Below, in pieces: positions 27,079 to 36,138 of a DNA stretch of 64,000 bases. Where the stretch lies: contig JAHFQC010000018.1 of NCBI GenBank assembly GCA_023259375.1, positions 1-64,000 of the forward strand, written 5' to 3'. The DNA is from Alphaproteobacteria bacterium (GTDB taxonomy: Bacteria > Pseudomonadota > Alphaproteobacteria > Micropepsales > Micropepsaceae). Below the pieces are notes generated by a model. It worked only from the letters and a program-made list of their open reading frames with translations. It was not told the DNA's origin and searched no databases. Numbering within the stretch: position 1 is the stretch's first letter; each line of letters begins with the position of its first letter. The position numbers were made by a program, and so were the translations under genes.

Positions 27079-28297
27079 CATCCATCCGCGGCCGCACCAC
27101 GGCCCATTCGCCGCCCTTGACCAGCACCTCGGCGGCGAGCGGGCGGGCATTGTAGGCCGATGACATCGTCGCGCCATAGGCGCCGGCGGTCAAAATCGCG
27201 ACGAGGTCGTCGGATTTGAGCGCCGGCAATGCCCGGTCGGCGGCGAAGATGTCGGAGGTTTCACACACCGGCCCGACCACATCATAACGCGTCCACTGGG
27301 TATCCGGTGTCGGCGCCGTGACCGGCACGATTTCGTGATAGGCGTCGTAGAAAGCCGGACGGATGAGATCGTTCATCGCCGCATCGAGGATGAGGAACTT
27401 CTTGTTCTCGCCCTGCTTCACATAGATGACTCCGGCCACCAGGATGCCGGCATTGGCGGCGATCAGCCGTCCCGGTTCCATGATCAGGCGGGCGCCGGTG
27501 TCCTTGGTGATGCGGGCCGCGAGCGCGCCATAAGCGGCCGGATCGGGCGGCGGCATGTTGTCGTGGCGATAAGGAACACCGAGACCACCGCCGAGATCGA
27601 TGCGCGAAATCGCATGGCCTTCGCGGCGCAAATCGCCGACCAGTTCGACCACGCGGGTGAACGCAGCTTCGAACGGCGCCAGATCGGTGAGCTGGCTGCC
27701 GATATGCACATCGACGCCGACGATCTCGATGTTCTTCAGCTTGGCGGCGGCGGCATAGGCGGCGTGGACATGGCTCCACGGCACGCCGAATTTGGTCTCG
27801 GCCCCGCCGGTGGAAATTTTCGCGTGGGTCTTGGCATCGACATCGGGATTGACCCGGAACGCCACCGGCGCCCTGACGCCGAGCGCGCCGGCGACTTCAT
27901 CGAGCGCCAGCAGTTCGACTTCGCTTTCGACGTTGAACTGATAGATGCGGTTTTTCAGACCCAGCGCCATTTCGGCTTTGGTCTTGCCGACGCCGGAGAA
28001 CACGATCTTCTCGCCCGGAATGCCGGCGGCGAGCGCCCGCTTCATTTCTCCGCCCGACACCACGTCGGCCCCGGCGCCTAGCTTGGCCAGCGTTTTCAGG
28101 ACGGCGAGATTGCCGTTGGCTTTGACTGAGAACGCGATGAGGGCGTCCTTCTGCATCGCTTCGGAAAAGACGCGGTAATGGCGCTCCAGCGTGGCCGTGG
28201 AATAGCAATAGAACGGCGTGCCGATGGCCGCCGCGATCACCGACAGCGGCACGTCTTCGGCGTGAAGTTCGCCGTTTTTGTAATCGAAATGATTCAT
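27032..28297 (-). CDS. lysA: diaminopimelate decarboxylase
   Basis: 421-residue PLP enzyme making lysine from meso-diaminopimelate. Fold III marks: FSVKANGNLAVLK with PLP Lys59, GGGLGVPY in the phosphate-binding loop, EPGRLIAANAG, and the substrate-site CETSDIFA (Cys) plus AYGATMSSAYNARP with Tyr. The ATG at 28297 overlaps the lptM stop by four bases. The 3' end is shared with the start of the next gene in another frame. The argH-lptM-lysA order is conserved widely. Confidence 0.96.
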   Translation of the reverse strand: MNHFDYKNGELHAEDVPLSVIAAAIGTPFYCYSTATLERHYRVFSEAMQKDALIAFSVKANGNLAVLKTLAKLGAGADVVSGGEMKRALAAGIPGEKIVFSGVGKTKAEMALGLKNRIYQFNVESEVELLALDEVAGALGVRAPVAFRVNPDVDAKTHAKISTGGAETKFGVPWSHVHAAYAAAAKLKNIEIVGVDVHIGSQLTDLAPFEAAFTRVVELVGDLRREGHAISRIDLGGGLGVPYRHDNMPPPDPAAYGALAARITKDTGARLIMEPGRLIAANAGILVAGVIYVKQGENKKFLILDAAMNDLIRPAFYDAYHEIVPVTAPTPDTQWTRYDVVGPVCETSDIFAADRALPALKSDDLVAILTAGAYGATMSSAYNARPLAAEVLVKGGEWAVVRPRMDDDALFGNDRIPAWLG

Positions 28298-28437
28298 CGG
28301 CCGAGCTGCGATGGCGGTTTGGACGGATCTTTGTCGGACTTCTGGGTCTGGGCCGTCGGCTTTTCGAGATCGCCTTTGACCCCGCATCCGGCCAGCGCCA
28401 GCGCCGCCGCGAATGCGATCAGCATACGCAACTTCAT
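28294..28437 (-). CDS. lptM: small lipoprotein, LptM-like
   Basis: 47 residues. A signal peptide ending in the lipobox LAGC (Cys18) is followed by GVKGDLEKP, which matches the LptM/YifL family, and then a Lys/Pro/Gln-rich tail. LptM helps maturation of the LptDE lipopolysaccharide translocon in E. coli. It overlaps argH upstream and lysA downstream by four bases each, the usual place for this gene. Too short for many gene callers. Confidence 0.85.
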   Translation of the reverse strand: MKLRMLIAFAAALALAGCGVKGDLEKPTAQTQKSDKDPSKPPSQLGR

Positions 28438-29816
28438 TTGAGCTTTTCCCTCCAGAAGAAGAGCTGCTCGCGCACCCGGTCGGGTGCGGTACCGCCGTAC
28501 GACATGCGCGCGGCAACCGAGGCTTCGACGCTGAGGACTTTCATGACCTCGGCGGTGATGCCGGGCTCGATCTTCTGCATTTCCTCGAGCGGCAGTTTGT
28601 CGAGATCGACACCGAGATCCTCGGCGCGCTTCACGATCGAGCCGGTGATGTGATGGGCTTCGCGGAACGGCTTGTTCAAGGTCTGCACCAGCCAGTCGGC
28701 GAGATCGGTGGCGGTGGGATAGCCGGCATTGGCAAGCGCCCGCATCCGGGTCGGGTTGACGGTGAGATCGGCGAACATGCCGGCCATCACCTTGAGCGAG
28801 GCTTCCACCGCATCGGAAGCATCGAATACGCGCTCTTTGTCTTCCTGCAGATCGGTGCCGTAAGCCAGCACCAGGCCTTTGACCACGGCGGCCAGTGCCA
28901 CGAAATCGCCGATCACCCGGCCCGACTTGCCGCGGATCAGTTCGGCGGCATCGGGATTGCGCTTCTGCGGCATGATCGAGGAGCCAGTGGTAAAGGCATC
29001 CGACAGCTTGATGAAGCCGAAGCCGGGCGAGCACCACTGCACCAGCTCGCCGGCGAGCTTCGACAGATGGGTCGCGGCGATCGCGGCAGCGGCGAGATAC
29101 TCCAGCGCGAAATCGCGGCTCGACACCGCATCGAGCGAATTGCGCATCGGCCGGGTGAAGCCGAGCTGCATCGCGGTGTATTCGCGGTCGATCGGATAGG
29201 GCGTGCCGGCCAGCGCGGCAGAGCCCAGCGGGCATTCGTTGAGCCGCTTGGCGGCATCGGCGAAGCGCAAGCGGTCGCGCCCGAACATCTCGACATAGGC
29301 GAGACAGTGATGGGCGAAGGTGATGGGCTGCGCCGACTGCATATGGGTGAAGCCGGGCATGATCGTCGTGATATTGGCTTCGGCCTGCTTGAACAGCGCC
29401 TGCTGCAACTCGGTCAGGCCCGCATCGGCGCGGCCGCAAGCGGCGCGGACCCAGAGGCGGAAGTCGGTCGCCACCTGATCGTTGCGCGAGCGCGCGGTGT
29501 GCAGCCGCCCCGCTGCCGGGCCGGCAAGTTCGGCGAGGCGCGACTCGATGTTGAGATGAATGTCCTCGAGGCTGCGCTTGAATTCGAATTTGCCCGCCTT
29601 GATCTCGGCCTCGATGGTCTCGAGGCCTTTCAGGATGGCGCTGTAGTCTTCGCGGCTGATGATGCCTTGGGTGGCCAGCATCTTGGCATGGGCGCGGCTG
29701 CCCTGAATGTCCTGGCCGGCCAGCCGTTGGTCGAATCCGATGGAGGGGGTAAACTCCTCCATGATTTTCGCTGGGCCGCCTTCGAAGCGGCCGCCCCACA
29801 TTTTATTAGCGCTCAT
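28434..29816 (-). CDS. argH: argininosuccinate lyase
   Basis: 460-residue fumarase/aspartase-superfamily enzyme that splits argininosuccinate into arginine and fumarate. N-terminal [10 protein letters not shown], the catalytic-loop signature [12 protein letters not shown], and [13 protein letters not shown] are diagnostic. Divergent from the thioredoxin-like gene, with only nine bases between starts, so promoters must overlap the coding ends. Confidence 0.96.
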   Translation of the reverse strand: MSANKMWGGRFEGGPAKIMEEFTPSIGFDQRLAGQDIQGSRAHAKMLATQGIISREDYSAILKGLETIEAEIKAGKFEFKRSLEDIHLNIESRLAELAGPAAGRLHTARSRNDQVATDFRLWVRAACGRADAGLTELQQALFKQAEANITTIMPGFTHMQSAQPITFAHHCLAYVEMFGRDRLRFADAAKRLNECPLGSAALAGTPYPIDREYTAMQLGFTRPMRNSLDAVSSRDFALEYLAAAAIAATHLSKLAGELVQWCSPGFGFIKLSDAFTTGSSIMPQKRNPDAAELIRGKSGRVIGDFVALAAVVKGLVLAYGTDLQEDKERVFDASDAVEASLKVMAGMFADLTVNPTRMRALANAGYPTATDLADWLVQTLNKPFREAHHITGSIVKRAEDLGVDLDKLPLEEMQKIEPGITAEVMKVLSVEASVAARMSYGGTAPDRVREQLFFWREKLK

Positions 29817-29825
29817 GAGACATCC

Positions 29826-30389
29826 GTGACCAAGCCTCGCCTTCTTGTCTTCGCGACCCTTGCCGGCGCGGCTTTGCTGCTGCTGGGCGTTCTATATTGG
29901 ATGACAGCCACGACTGTCCACGCACCGCCGCCGTCGCTGGACCCTTTGAAATTTTCTGCGCAGCCCCGGCCGGCCCCGGCGGTGGCGTTCAACGGTCCCG
30001 GCGGACGGGTCGCCAACCTCTCCGAGTTCAAGGGCAAATATGTGCTTTTGAACCTGTGGGCGCCGTGGTGCGGCCCCTGCGTCAAGGAATTGCCCGCCCT
30101 CGCCGCGCTGCAAAAAGCCCTGCCGACAGACCGTTTTGTGGTGATTCCGGTCGATGTCGGCCGTGAAGGTCAGGCGGACGCCCAGAGCTTCCTCGCCGGG
30201 CACGGCGCCGGAGCGCTGCAAACCTACGTCGACGCCAACGCGGCGCTTCTCAGGGCTTTCGGCGGCTACGGCCTGCCGATGACGGTGCTGATCGACCCCG
30301 ACGGCAATGAAATTGCGCGCGCCGAAGGCGCCCCGGCCTGGGAAAAGCCTGAGTCGGTGGCGTATCTCAAGCAAGTGGTCAGCAGGTAA
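29826..30389 (+). CDS. TlpA-like thioredoxin-fold protein, membrane anchored
   Basis: 187 residues from a GTG at 29826. One N-terminal helix (about residues 7-27) anchors it with the domain in the periplasm. Redox motif [13 protein letters not shown] is at about residues 77-89, followed by [12 protein letters not shown] and the cis-proline stretch [14 protein letters not shown]. TlpA/ResE-type proteins reduce apocytochrome c or copper-site cysteines. The gene next to argH in alphaproteobacteria is commonly of this type. A longer in-frame extension upstream runs through argH on the opposite strand and is not used. Confidence 0.9.
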   Translation: MTKPRLLVFATLAGAALLLLGVLYWMTATTVHAPPPSLDPLKFSAQPRPAPAVAFNGPGGRVANLSEFKGKYVLLNLWAPWCGPCVKELPALAALQKALPTDRFVVIPVDVGREGQADAQSFLAGHGAGALQTYVDANAALLRAFGGYGLPMTVLIDPDGNEIARAEGAPAWEKPESVAYLKQVVSR

Positions 30390-30398
30390 CGCAAGAAT

Positions 30399-31274
30399 CT
30401 ATCGCGTCGGAACCGGGTGATCGCTGCGGTAATCGTAGAAACCGCGTCCCGTCTTGCGGCCGAGCCAGCCGGCTTCGACGTATTTCACCAAGAGCGGGCA
30501 CGGGCGGTATTTCGAATCCGCGAGGCCTTCGTACAGCACCTGCATCACCGCAAGGCAGGTATCGAGGCCGATGAAATCGGCGAGCTGCAACGGGCCCATC
30601 GGATGATTGGCGCCGAGCCGCATGGCGGTGTCGATCGCCTCGACGTTGCCGACGCCTTCGTACAGCGTGTAGACGGCCTCGTTGATCATCGGCAGCAAAA
30701 TGCGGTTGACGATGAAGGCCGGGAAATCTTCGGCATAAGCGGCGGTCTTGCCGATCCGCTTCACCAGATCGAGCGCCGCCTGATAGGTCGGATCGTCGGT
30801 GGCGATGCCGCGGATCACTTCGACAAGCTGCATCACCGGCACCGGGTTCATGAAATGCAGGCCGATGAAGCGTTCGGCGCGTCCGGTCGCCGCCGCCAGC
30901 CGCGTCACCGAGATCGATGAGGTGTTGGTGGCAATGATCGCTTCCGGCTTCAGGATCGATCCGAGCTCCTGATAAATGAAGCGCTTCAACGCCTCGTCCT
31001 CGAACACCGACTCGATCACCAGATCGCGATCGCCGAGGCTTTCCAATCCGACCACCGGCTTGATGCGCGCGAGCGCGGCCTCGATGTCGGCGTCCTGTAT
31101 CAGGCCGCGCGCCGCCTGGCGGGCCATGTTCTTGCGGATCAGCGCCACCGACTTGTCGAGAGTCTCGGTGTTCAGGTCTTCCAGCACGACGTCGTACCCG
31201 GCGAGGGCCAGAGCGTGGGCGATACCGCTGCCCATTTGGCCGGCGCCGACGACTGCAATGCGTTCGATGCTCAT
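30399..31274 (-). CDS. 3-hydroxybutyryl-CoA dehydrogenase
   Basis: 291 residues. Rossmann motif VVGAGQMGSGIAHALALAG near the N terminus; IATNTSSISVT; the catalytic His in GLHFMNPVPVMQLVEVI; and C-terminal NHPMGPLQLADFIGLD. Converts 3-hydroxyacyl-CoA to acetoacetyl-CoA with NAD(P). The gene lies 47 bases downstream of etfA in the same direction, the etfBA-hbd order common in alphaproteobacteria, so its redox chemistry may be linked to the ETF. The symbol hbdA is also used for this family. Confidence 0.93.
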   Translation of the reverse strand: MSIERIAVVGAGQMGSGIAHALALAGYDVVLEDLNTETLDKSVALIRKNMARQAARGLIQDADIEAALARIKPVVGLESLGDRDLVIESVFEDEALKRFIYQELGSILKPEAIIATNTSSISVTRLAAATGRAERFIGLHFMNPVPVMQLVEVIRGIATDDPTYQAALDLVKRIGKTAAYAEDFPAFIVNRILLPMINEAVYTLYEGVGNVEAIDTAMRLGANHPMGPLQLADFIGLDTCLAVMQVLYEGLADSKYRPCPLLVKYVEAGWLGRKTGRGFYDYRSDHPVPTR

Positions 31275-31321
31275 GATGTCCTCATTGGCGTGGCACCGGT
31301 TACCCCAGCTCCGCGCGTCAT

Positions 31322-31891
31322 TCAATTGTAGCCCCGGCGGGCCAGCTCTGCGTCGATTTCAGGGAGGATCTGGAAAAGATCCCCGACCAGCCCCAGGTCT
31401 GCAACCTGGAAGATCGGCGCTTCGTCATCCTTGTTGATGGCGACGATGGTCTTGGCCTGTTTGACGCCGCACAGGTGCTGCAGCGCGCCGGAAATGCCGA
31501 AAGCGATGTAAAGCTCTGGCGCAACAACCTTTCCGGTCTGGCCGATCTGACAGTCATTAGCCGCAAAACCGGCGTCCACCGCAGCTCGGGAAGCCCCCAC
31601 GGCCGCATTCAGCCGGCTGGCGATGCGGTCGAGGAGCCGGAAGTTGTCGGCCGTCGCCAAGCCGCGCCCGCCCGCCACCACAACCTTGGCGCTGGTCAGT
31701 TCGGGACCAGCGACCTGCGACACTGTCTCCGTCACAAAGCGCGACAGAGCGGGATCGGGTCCGGCCGGAAGGACCGTGATCGGGGCCGCGACACCCGTTT
31801 GGGGTGCAGCCGGGAATGCGGTTGGACGCACGGTGATCACCAGCTTGCCCGGCGGCGCTTTGACATGCTCGGCAATGACGAGGCTGGTCAT
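31322..31891 (-). CDS. etfA: electron transfer flavoprotein alpha subunit, lacking domain I
   Basis: 189 residues, against about 310 in the family. The first nine residues, MTSLVIAEH, match the EtfA start. The chain then jumps to [15 protein letters not shown], which normally lies near residue 140. The FAD domain is complete: [53 protein letters not shown] and [13 protein letters not shown]. So about 120-130 residues of domain I are missing without any frame shift. It is coupled to etfB by an ATGA overlap. Either a reduced ETF or a remnant kept open by chance; see findings. Confidence 0.85.
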   Translation of the reverse strand: MTSLVIAEHVKAPPGKLVITVRPTAFPAAPQTGVAAPITVLPAGPDPALSRFVTETVSQVAGPELTSAKVVVAGGRGLATADNFRLLDRIASRLNAAVGASRAAVDAGFAANDCQIGQTGKVVAPELYIAFGISGALQHLCGVKQAKTIVAINKDDEAPIFQVADLGLVGDLFQILPEIDAELARRGYN

Positions 31892-32460
31892 CGGATTGCT
31901 CCCGCCTCGTGCAAGCGGTCGAACAGTTCACCGACGCTTTTCACTTTGATGCCGGCGGGACGCGGCGCCAAAGTCTCGGTGCCGCGATCGGTTTCGCATT
32001 CGACCTCGGCGGTTTCGCCCTCAATCCTCAGGCGGCGGGCGCGGGTCGCGGCAGCCCAGCCGAGCAACGCGGCGAGCATCACACCGGTCTGGCCGCAATC
32101 GTCATCGATCGCCTGCTTGCCGGCGATCACCAGCCCCGGCTGTTCGGCTTTACAGACGGCGTTCAGGATTTTCGCCACCGCCAGCGGCTCGATCTCATCG
32201 GCACACACCACCTGGATGCCGCGGTCGGCGCCCATCGCGAGCGCGGTGCGGATGGTCTCGATACACTCACGCGGGCCCACCGACACCACCACGACCTCGT
32301 CCGCTTTGCCGCTCTCCTTGAGACGCACCGCCGCTTCGACGGCGATTTCGTCGAAGGGGTTCATGCTCATCTTGATATTGGCAAGATCGACGACCGCACC
32401 CTTGAGCCGGACCCTGACGTTGTAATCCACCACCCGTTTTACGGGCACCACGACTTTCAT
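31888..32460 (-). CDS. etfB: electron transfer flavoprotein beta subunit, lacking the recognition-loop segment
   Basis: 190 residues from the ATG at 32460, against about 250 in the family. The N-terminal Rossmann-like part is intact: [38 protein letters not shown] and the AMP-site [21 protein letters not shown] (described in two parts). After TETLA the sequence goes straight to [12 protein letters not shown]. About 57 residues, including the LRLNEPRYA...IMKAKKK region that forms the partner-recognition loop in known EtfB, are absent. Translation is coupled to etfA. Confidence 0.85.
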   Translation of the reverse strand: MKVVVPVKRVVDYNVRVRLKGAVVDLANIKMSMNPFDEIAVEAAVRLKESGKADEVVVVSVGPRECIETIRTALAMGADRGIQVVCADEIEPLAVAKILNAVCKAEQPGLVIAGKQAIDDDCGQTGVMLAALLGWAAATRARRLRIEGETAEVECETDRGTETLAPRPAGIKVKSVGELFDRLHEAGAIR

Positions 32461-32661
32461 GCGCTGTCCTGCGGAAGCTTGGGTGCTTCCGACGCGCAAA
32501 CGCTAGGCGGGGCTCCGGAGTCTGTCAACGAACCGAGGCCGGCCTGGTAAACCACAGCAAATTCATGGCCTTCCGCCTCGGCATGCGCCATTGTGCCGCA
32601 CAACGCGGAGGGCCGACAACGTTACGGAAACGAGCCCAAACAGGCGCACACTGGGGACGCG

Positions 32662-33909
32662 ATGACCACGTCCTTGTCCATCAGCCGCCGGTCCTTGCTG
32701 GCCGCGGCCGCCGCTCTTGCCGCTACCCGGCGCAGCTTCGCCGAGGATGGTCCTCCCGGCAGCGCCGAATTCAGTCTGCTGATGAAACAGGGGCGCTATC
32801 TGCCGTTGCTGCGCTTCTATAACAGCCAGAACACGACGGCGGCGGCGTGGCTTGAGGCGCAACTGGCGGCGATGACCGGCGACGAGGTTGCGGCGTTTGC
32901 CGTTCCCGACACGGCGCCGCGCCCGGTACCGGACCTCGCCGGTTGCCGCGCCGTCGATGCGCTGGAGACGATTGTCCAGGCGGCGCGCACGCGCCAGATC
33001 GTGATTCTCAACGAAGCCCATCATGCCTCGCGCTGCCGCGCTTTTGCGGCCCACGTGGCGGCGCGGCTTCACGGCGAAGGCTTTTCGGTGTTCGCCGCCG
33101 AGGCGTTCGACAATTCCGCCCGTCCGTCAGCCGCGGCCGCAGCGCTCAATGCCGGCGGAGCAGTGACGCCCGAGACCGGCTGGTATCTCGCCGATCCGGT
33201 CTATGCCGAGATGGTGCGCGCGGCCCGCCGCCAGGGCTATCGCTTCGCCGCTTATGAGGCGCGCGCCAGCCAGCTCCAAGGCACCAGCGGCGACAGCGAG
33301 ATCGAAGCGCGCGAAGATGCCGAAGCCAACAACTTCATCGCCGATGTTCTCGACCGCCATCCCAAGGCGCGCATCTTCGTGTTGTGCGGCTATGACCATG
33401 TCGTGAAGACGGCGACGCCCGACGGACGGACCTGGTTTGCAGGAAGGCTCAAGGCCAAGACCGGCATCGATCCTTTGTGCATCGCGCAGAGCTGGGCGCT
33501 GCCGTCGGCGGCGGAAGAGCCGGCCTTGAAGACGGTGCTCGATACGTTTGCGCCAACGGCGCCGGCGATCCTGTTCGACAAGCACGACCGGCCGTTCAAT
33601 CCGTCGATGGCCCGCGCGGTCGATGTCGAAGTCATTCATCCCAGGCTCGCCGCGGTTGATGGCCGTCCGGGCTGGCTGGCGACTGGACGCAAACGCGCGA
33701 CGTTCACGTTGTCCGCCTTGGTCGGGCCACACGATCTGATTCAGGCCGTGCCCGCCGCCGAAGCGTCGGCGCCCAACGCAGTGCCGGCCGATCAGTATCC
33801 GATGACGCCCAGCGCGCGCGAAGCGGTGTTCTTCCTGCACGAAGGCCGCTACGAGATCCGTCTCGAGACCGAAGACGATCGCCGCGTGCTAGGCGAACTC
33901 AAAGCCTAG
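32662..33909 (+). CDS. Tat-exported EreA/ChaN-like protein
   Basis: 415 residues. A twin-arginine signal ([16 protein letters not shown]) at the N terminus. The domain begins IVILNEAHHASRCRAFAAHVA, a sequence like the heme/metal-binding or esterase-like fold shared by ChaN, EreA and TraB proteins; FVLCGYDHVVK resembles the second His motif, and a long substrate region follows. The start at 32662 places the RR motif correctly, and an ATG 23 codons upstream would bury it. Substrate unknown. Convergent with the cytochrome gene, stop to stop. Confidence 0.75.
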   Translation: MTTSLSISRRSLLAAAAALAATRRSFAEDGPPGSAEFSLLMKQGRYLPLLRFYNSQNTTAAAWLEAQLAAMTGDEVAAFAVPDTAPRPVPDLAGCRAVDALETIVQAARTRQIVILNEAHHASRCRAFAAHVAARLHGEGFSVFAAEAFDNSARPSAAAAALNAGGAVTPETGWYLADPVYAEMVRAARRQGYRFAAYEARASQLQGTSGDSEIEAREDAEANNFIADVLDRHPKARIFVLCGYDHVVKTATPDGRTWFAGRLKAKTGIDPLCIAQSWALPSAAEEPALKTVLDTFAPTAPAILFDKHDRPFNPSMARAVDVEVIHPRLAAVDGRPGWLATGRKRATFTLSALVGPHDLIQAVPAAEASAPNAVPADQYPMTPSAREAVFFLHEGRYEIRLETEDDRRVLGELKA

Positions 33910-34287
33910 TTATTTTTTGCTGTGCAGATAAGCGATGAGGTCGTCGGCATCCTGCTGGTTCTTCAATCCGGCGAACACCATGCGCGTGCCCGGCACCAGT
34001 TTCTGCGGATTGCTCACCCACTGTTTCAGCTTGGCGTCGGTCCAGACGATGCCCGATTTCTTCAGCGCCGGAGAATAATAGAAGTTCGGCAGCGATGCCG
34101 CCTTGCGCCCGGCAACACCGAACAGATTGGGACCGAGTCCATTGCCGCCGCCCTTGTCGGCATTATGGCACTGGGCACAGCGGCCGAAGACTTGTTCGCC
34201 GTGCTTGGCATCGGCGGCCACCGCTTGGTGGGTAATGCAAACCAATGCGGCCAGCGCCGCGAGACCGTAACGAAGCATGAAGCGCAT
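33910..34287 (-). CDS. class I cytochrome c, secreted
   Basis: 125 residues. The signal peptide ends near QAVAADA. One heme site CAQCH (Cys37, Cys40, His41), and an axial Met in GTRMVFAG near residue 103. Size and the GLGPNLFGVAGRKAA segment resemble cytochrome c2/c550 electron carriers of alphaproteobacteria. Periplasmic electron transfer is likely. Confidence 0.94.
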   Translation of the reverse strand: MRFMLRYGLAALAALVCITHQAVAADAKHGEQVFGRCAQCHNADKGGGNGLGPNLFGVAGRKAASLPNFYYSPALKKSGIVWTDAKLKQWVSNPQKLVPGTRMVFAGLKNQQDADDLIAYLHSKK

Positions 34288-34353
34288 CCCGGTTAAGGAT
34301 GCGCTTCTAGCCGTCCGCCGCGCCTCAGGCCAGCCTGTCGCAGCGGCATTTTC

Positions 34354-35499
34354 CTAGCGGAACAGCAGCGGCGTGAATTCGCTCAAGTAGCGGCGCCAGT
34401 TGGTCATGTCATGGCCGCCGGGCGTTTCCTCGTGCTGGAACTTCACGCCTTTGGACGCCAGCATCTTCATCATCGCCAGCGAGTTGTCGTGGGCGATGTC
34501 GGTTTCGCCGTGGGCGATCCATAGCAACTTGAGGCGATGGCTATTGGCCTTGAGTTGGCTGCCGTACTTGGCTTCGAACTCTTTCAGCGTGTCGGGCAGC
34601 CAGCCGGACGAGAACACGCCGACATAGCGGAACTCGTCGGTGTGCAGCAGGCCGATATTGAGGGTCTGGATGCCGCCCATCGAGAGGCCCGCGAGGGCGC
34701 GGTCTTGCGGCCGCTTGGAGACGTTGAAGCTCTTCTGGATCAAGGGGACGATCACGGTACGCAACTCGTCGCCGAACTTGTCCTGATCGGGCGAACCCAT
34801 GCCCCAGCTGCCTTTGATCACCCCTTCGGGAAAGACCACCACCATCGGCTTGATTTTGTGCTGGGCGATGAGGTTGTCGAGAATGATGCCGGCACGGCCT
34901 TCGGTCGGCCAATCGAGATCGGAATCGTTGCCGCCATGGAGAAGATAAAGCACGGGATAGTTCTTGCCCTTGCTGTATCCCGGCGGCATGTAGACGTGCA
35001 GCCGCCGTTCCGGGCCGGCCACCGTTGAATCGTATTTCAGTTCGGCCACCAGCCCGTGCGCCACGCCGGGACGATAGGTCTGCAGATCGTCGGCGCCGCC
35101 GGGAACCTCGACCAGACTGTAGTTGTCGCTGTTCATCGGCGAATTGTAGGTGTTGCGGGTATCGGCGATGGTCGATCCGTCGACCACGAAGCGATAGCGA
35201 TAAGCGCCGGGCTTGGCCGGATCGGTGGTCACGCTCCACACGCCATCGGCATTCTTGCTCAGCTTGATCTCGCCCGGCAGCCCCGGAATCCACGGCTTCA
35301 CCGAAACGGCCTCGGCTTTGGGTGCATAGACGCGGAAGGTGATGCGTCCGTCGGCCGCCACGTCCGGCGACACCAGCGTATCGAACGGCGTCTGCGGCGC
35401 CATCGGGAACGGCAGCTTCACGCCGGGCGGCGGGGTTTGCGCCGCAGCGCCGGCAGTAAGAAGGATCACGGCCGCGGCGGCTTTCAGGATTGTTCTCAT
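34354..35499 (-). CDS. secreted esterase, enterochelin-esterase-like (CBM48 + alpha/beta-hydrolase)
   Basis: 381 residues from the ATG at 35499. The signal peptide ends near AAAQ. An E-set/CBM48-like N-terminal domain (ITFRVYAPKAEAVSVK...YRYRFVVDG) precedes an esterase D/Fes-type hydrolase: VLYLLHGGNDSDLDW, nucleophile in LAGLSMGGIQTL, and a C-terminal His in GGHDMTNWRRYL. This is the architecture of feruloyl/acetyl-xylan esterases and IroE-like enzymes acting on esterified sugars. The ORF runs further upstream, but those residues lack a start signal. Confidence 0.88.
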   Translation of the reverse strand: MRTILKAAAAVILLTAGAAAQTPPPGVKLPFPMAPQTPFDTLVSPDVAADGRITFRVYAPKAEAVSVKPWIPGLPGEIKLSKNADGVWSVTTDPAKPGAYRYRFVVDGSTIADTRNTYNSPMNSDNYSLVEVPGGADDLQTYRPGVAHGLVAELKYDSTVAGPERRLHVYMPPGYSKGKNYPVLYLLHGGNDSDLDWPTEGRAGIILDNLIAQHKIKPMVVVFPEGVIKGSWGMGSPDQDKFGDELRTVIVPLIQKSFNVSKRPQDRALAGLSMGGIQTLNIGLLHTDEFRYVGVFSSGWLPDTLKEFEAKYGSQLKANSHRLKLLWIAHGETDIAHDNSLAMMKMLASKGVKFQHEETPGGHDMTNWRRYLSEFTPLLFR

Positions 35500-35613
35500 G
35501 TGGTCATTTCCCCCTGTTTGGGATGACCAAATTATGTCTGAGTTATTTCCGCCGCAAGCATAGGGCCGCGTATCGCTTCTTCGCGGTTGAGCGAGTTTCA
35601 AGACAAATGGAAA

Positions 35614-36057
35614 TTATGCCGACGGGCACCGCGGCCTTTGCTTGGCCGACACCGACTTGATTACCAAGCGCCGGCCTTCGAACGGCTTTTCGACGTTCGC
35701 CAAGGCTTGCGCCATCAGCGCCGCCACATCCGGTTCGTCGAGCGTCTTGGCCCCGGCCTCGAGTACGATGTGCCTGATTTTTTTGCCGCTGCCTTTGAGC
35801 CGCTTGGAGGGATCCTTCAACGCGCCGTTCGCGAAGAACAGGCTGATCCAGCGCGGATAGAGGGCAATCGAAAACACGATATCGGCGACCTTTTCGCCGG
35901 TGGCAAAACCGATCGCGAGGGCATTGTAGTTGTCGTAGACGAGTTCCACCGCGCCCGGCACGAGCTGGCGCATTTTCGCCAGCACAGCCTTGGCCTGTTT
36001 TGCGATGGTCGGATCGTATTTGGCGATAAACCCATCAAGCTCTTTGGCCGGCGTCAT
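35614..36057 (-). CDS. DUF1801 family protein
   Basis: 147 residues. The family (YdhG/YdeI-like) is marked by FIAKYDPTIAKQAKAVLAKMRQLVPGA near the N terminus and ALYPRWISLFFANGALKDP in the middle. Function unknown. The ATG at 36057 directly follows a TAA that closes an in-frame tail after ftsK, with GGGGGAA as ribosome site, so it may be translated from ftsK read-through or coupling. Confidence 0.85.
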   Translation of the reverse strand: MTPAKELDGFIAKYDPTIAKQAKAVLAKMRQLVPGAVELVYDNYNALAIGFATGEKVADIVFSIALYPRWISLFFANGALKDPSKRLKGSGKKIRHIVLEAGAKTLDEPDVAALMAQALANVEKPFEGRRLVIKSVSAKQRPRCPSA

Positions 36058-36138
36058 TTATCGTTCCCCCACCCGCTCTTGATGCTCGGGCAGATGCACT
36101 TCGCGCGCCCCCCGCGCGCCATCAAAAAAAACGGCGGG
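36058..36138 (-). pseudogene. in-frame duplicated ftsK C-terminal tail after the stop codon
   Basis: After the ftsK TAG (36139-36141) the same frame stays open for 26 codons to a TAA. A T8 run lies within it. The encoded AREVHLPEHQER copies the true FtsK end VREVLLPDHRDE. It looks like a vestige of a duplicated or longer C terminus. Confidence 0.5.

Noticed and set aside
24883-27120. Long plus-strand open frame opposite DUF4175
   Set aside because: Shadow of the minus-strand DUF4175 gene; low-complexity composition, no family marks.
31276-31437. A plus-strand frame or frameshift that might hold the missing EtfA part
   Set aside because: The missing EtfA and EtfB segments are not found in any frame nearby; the junctions are direct and in frame.
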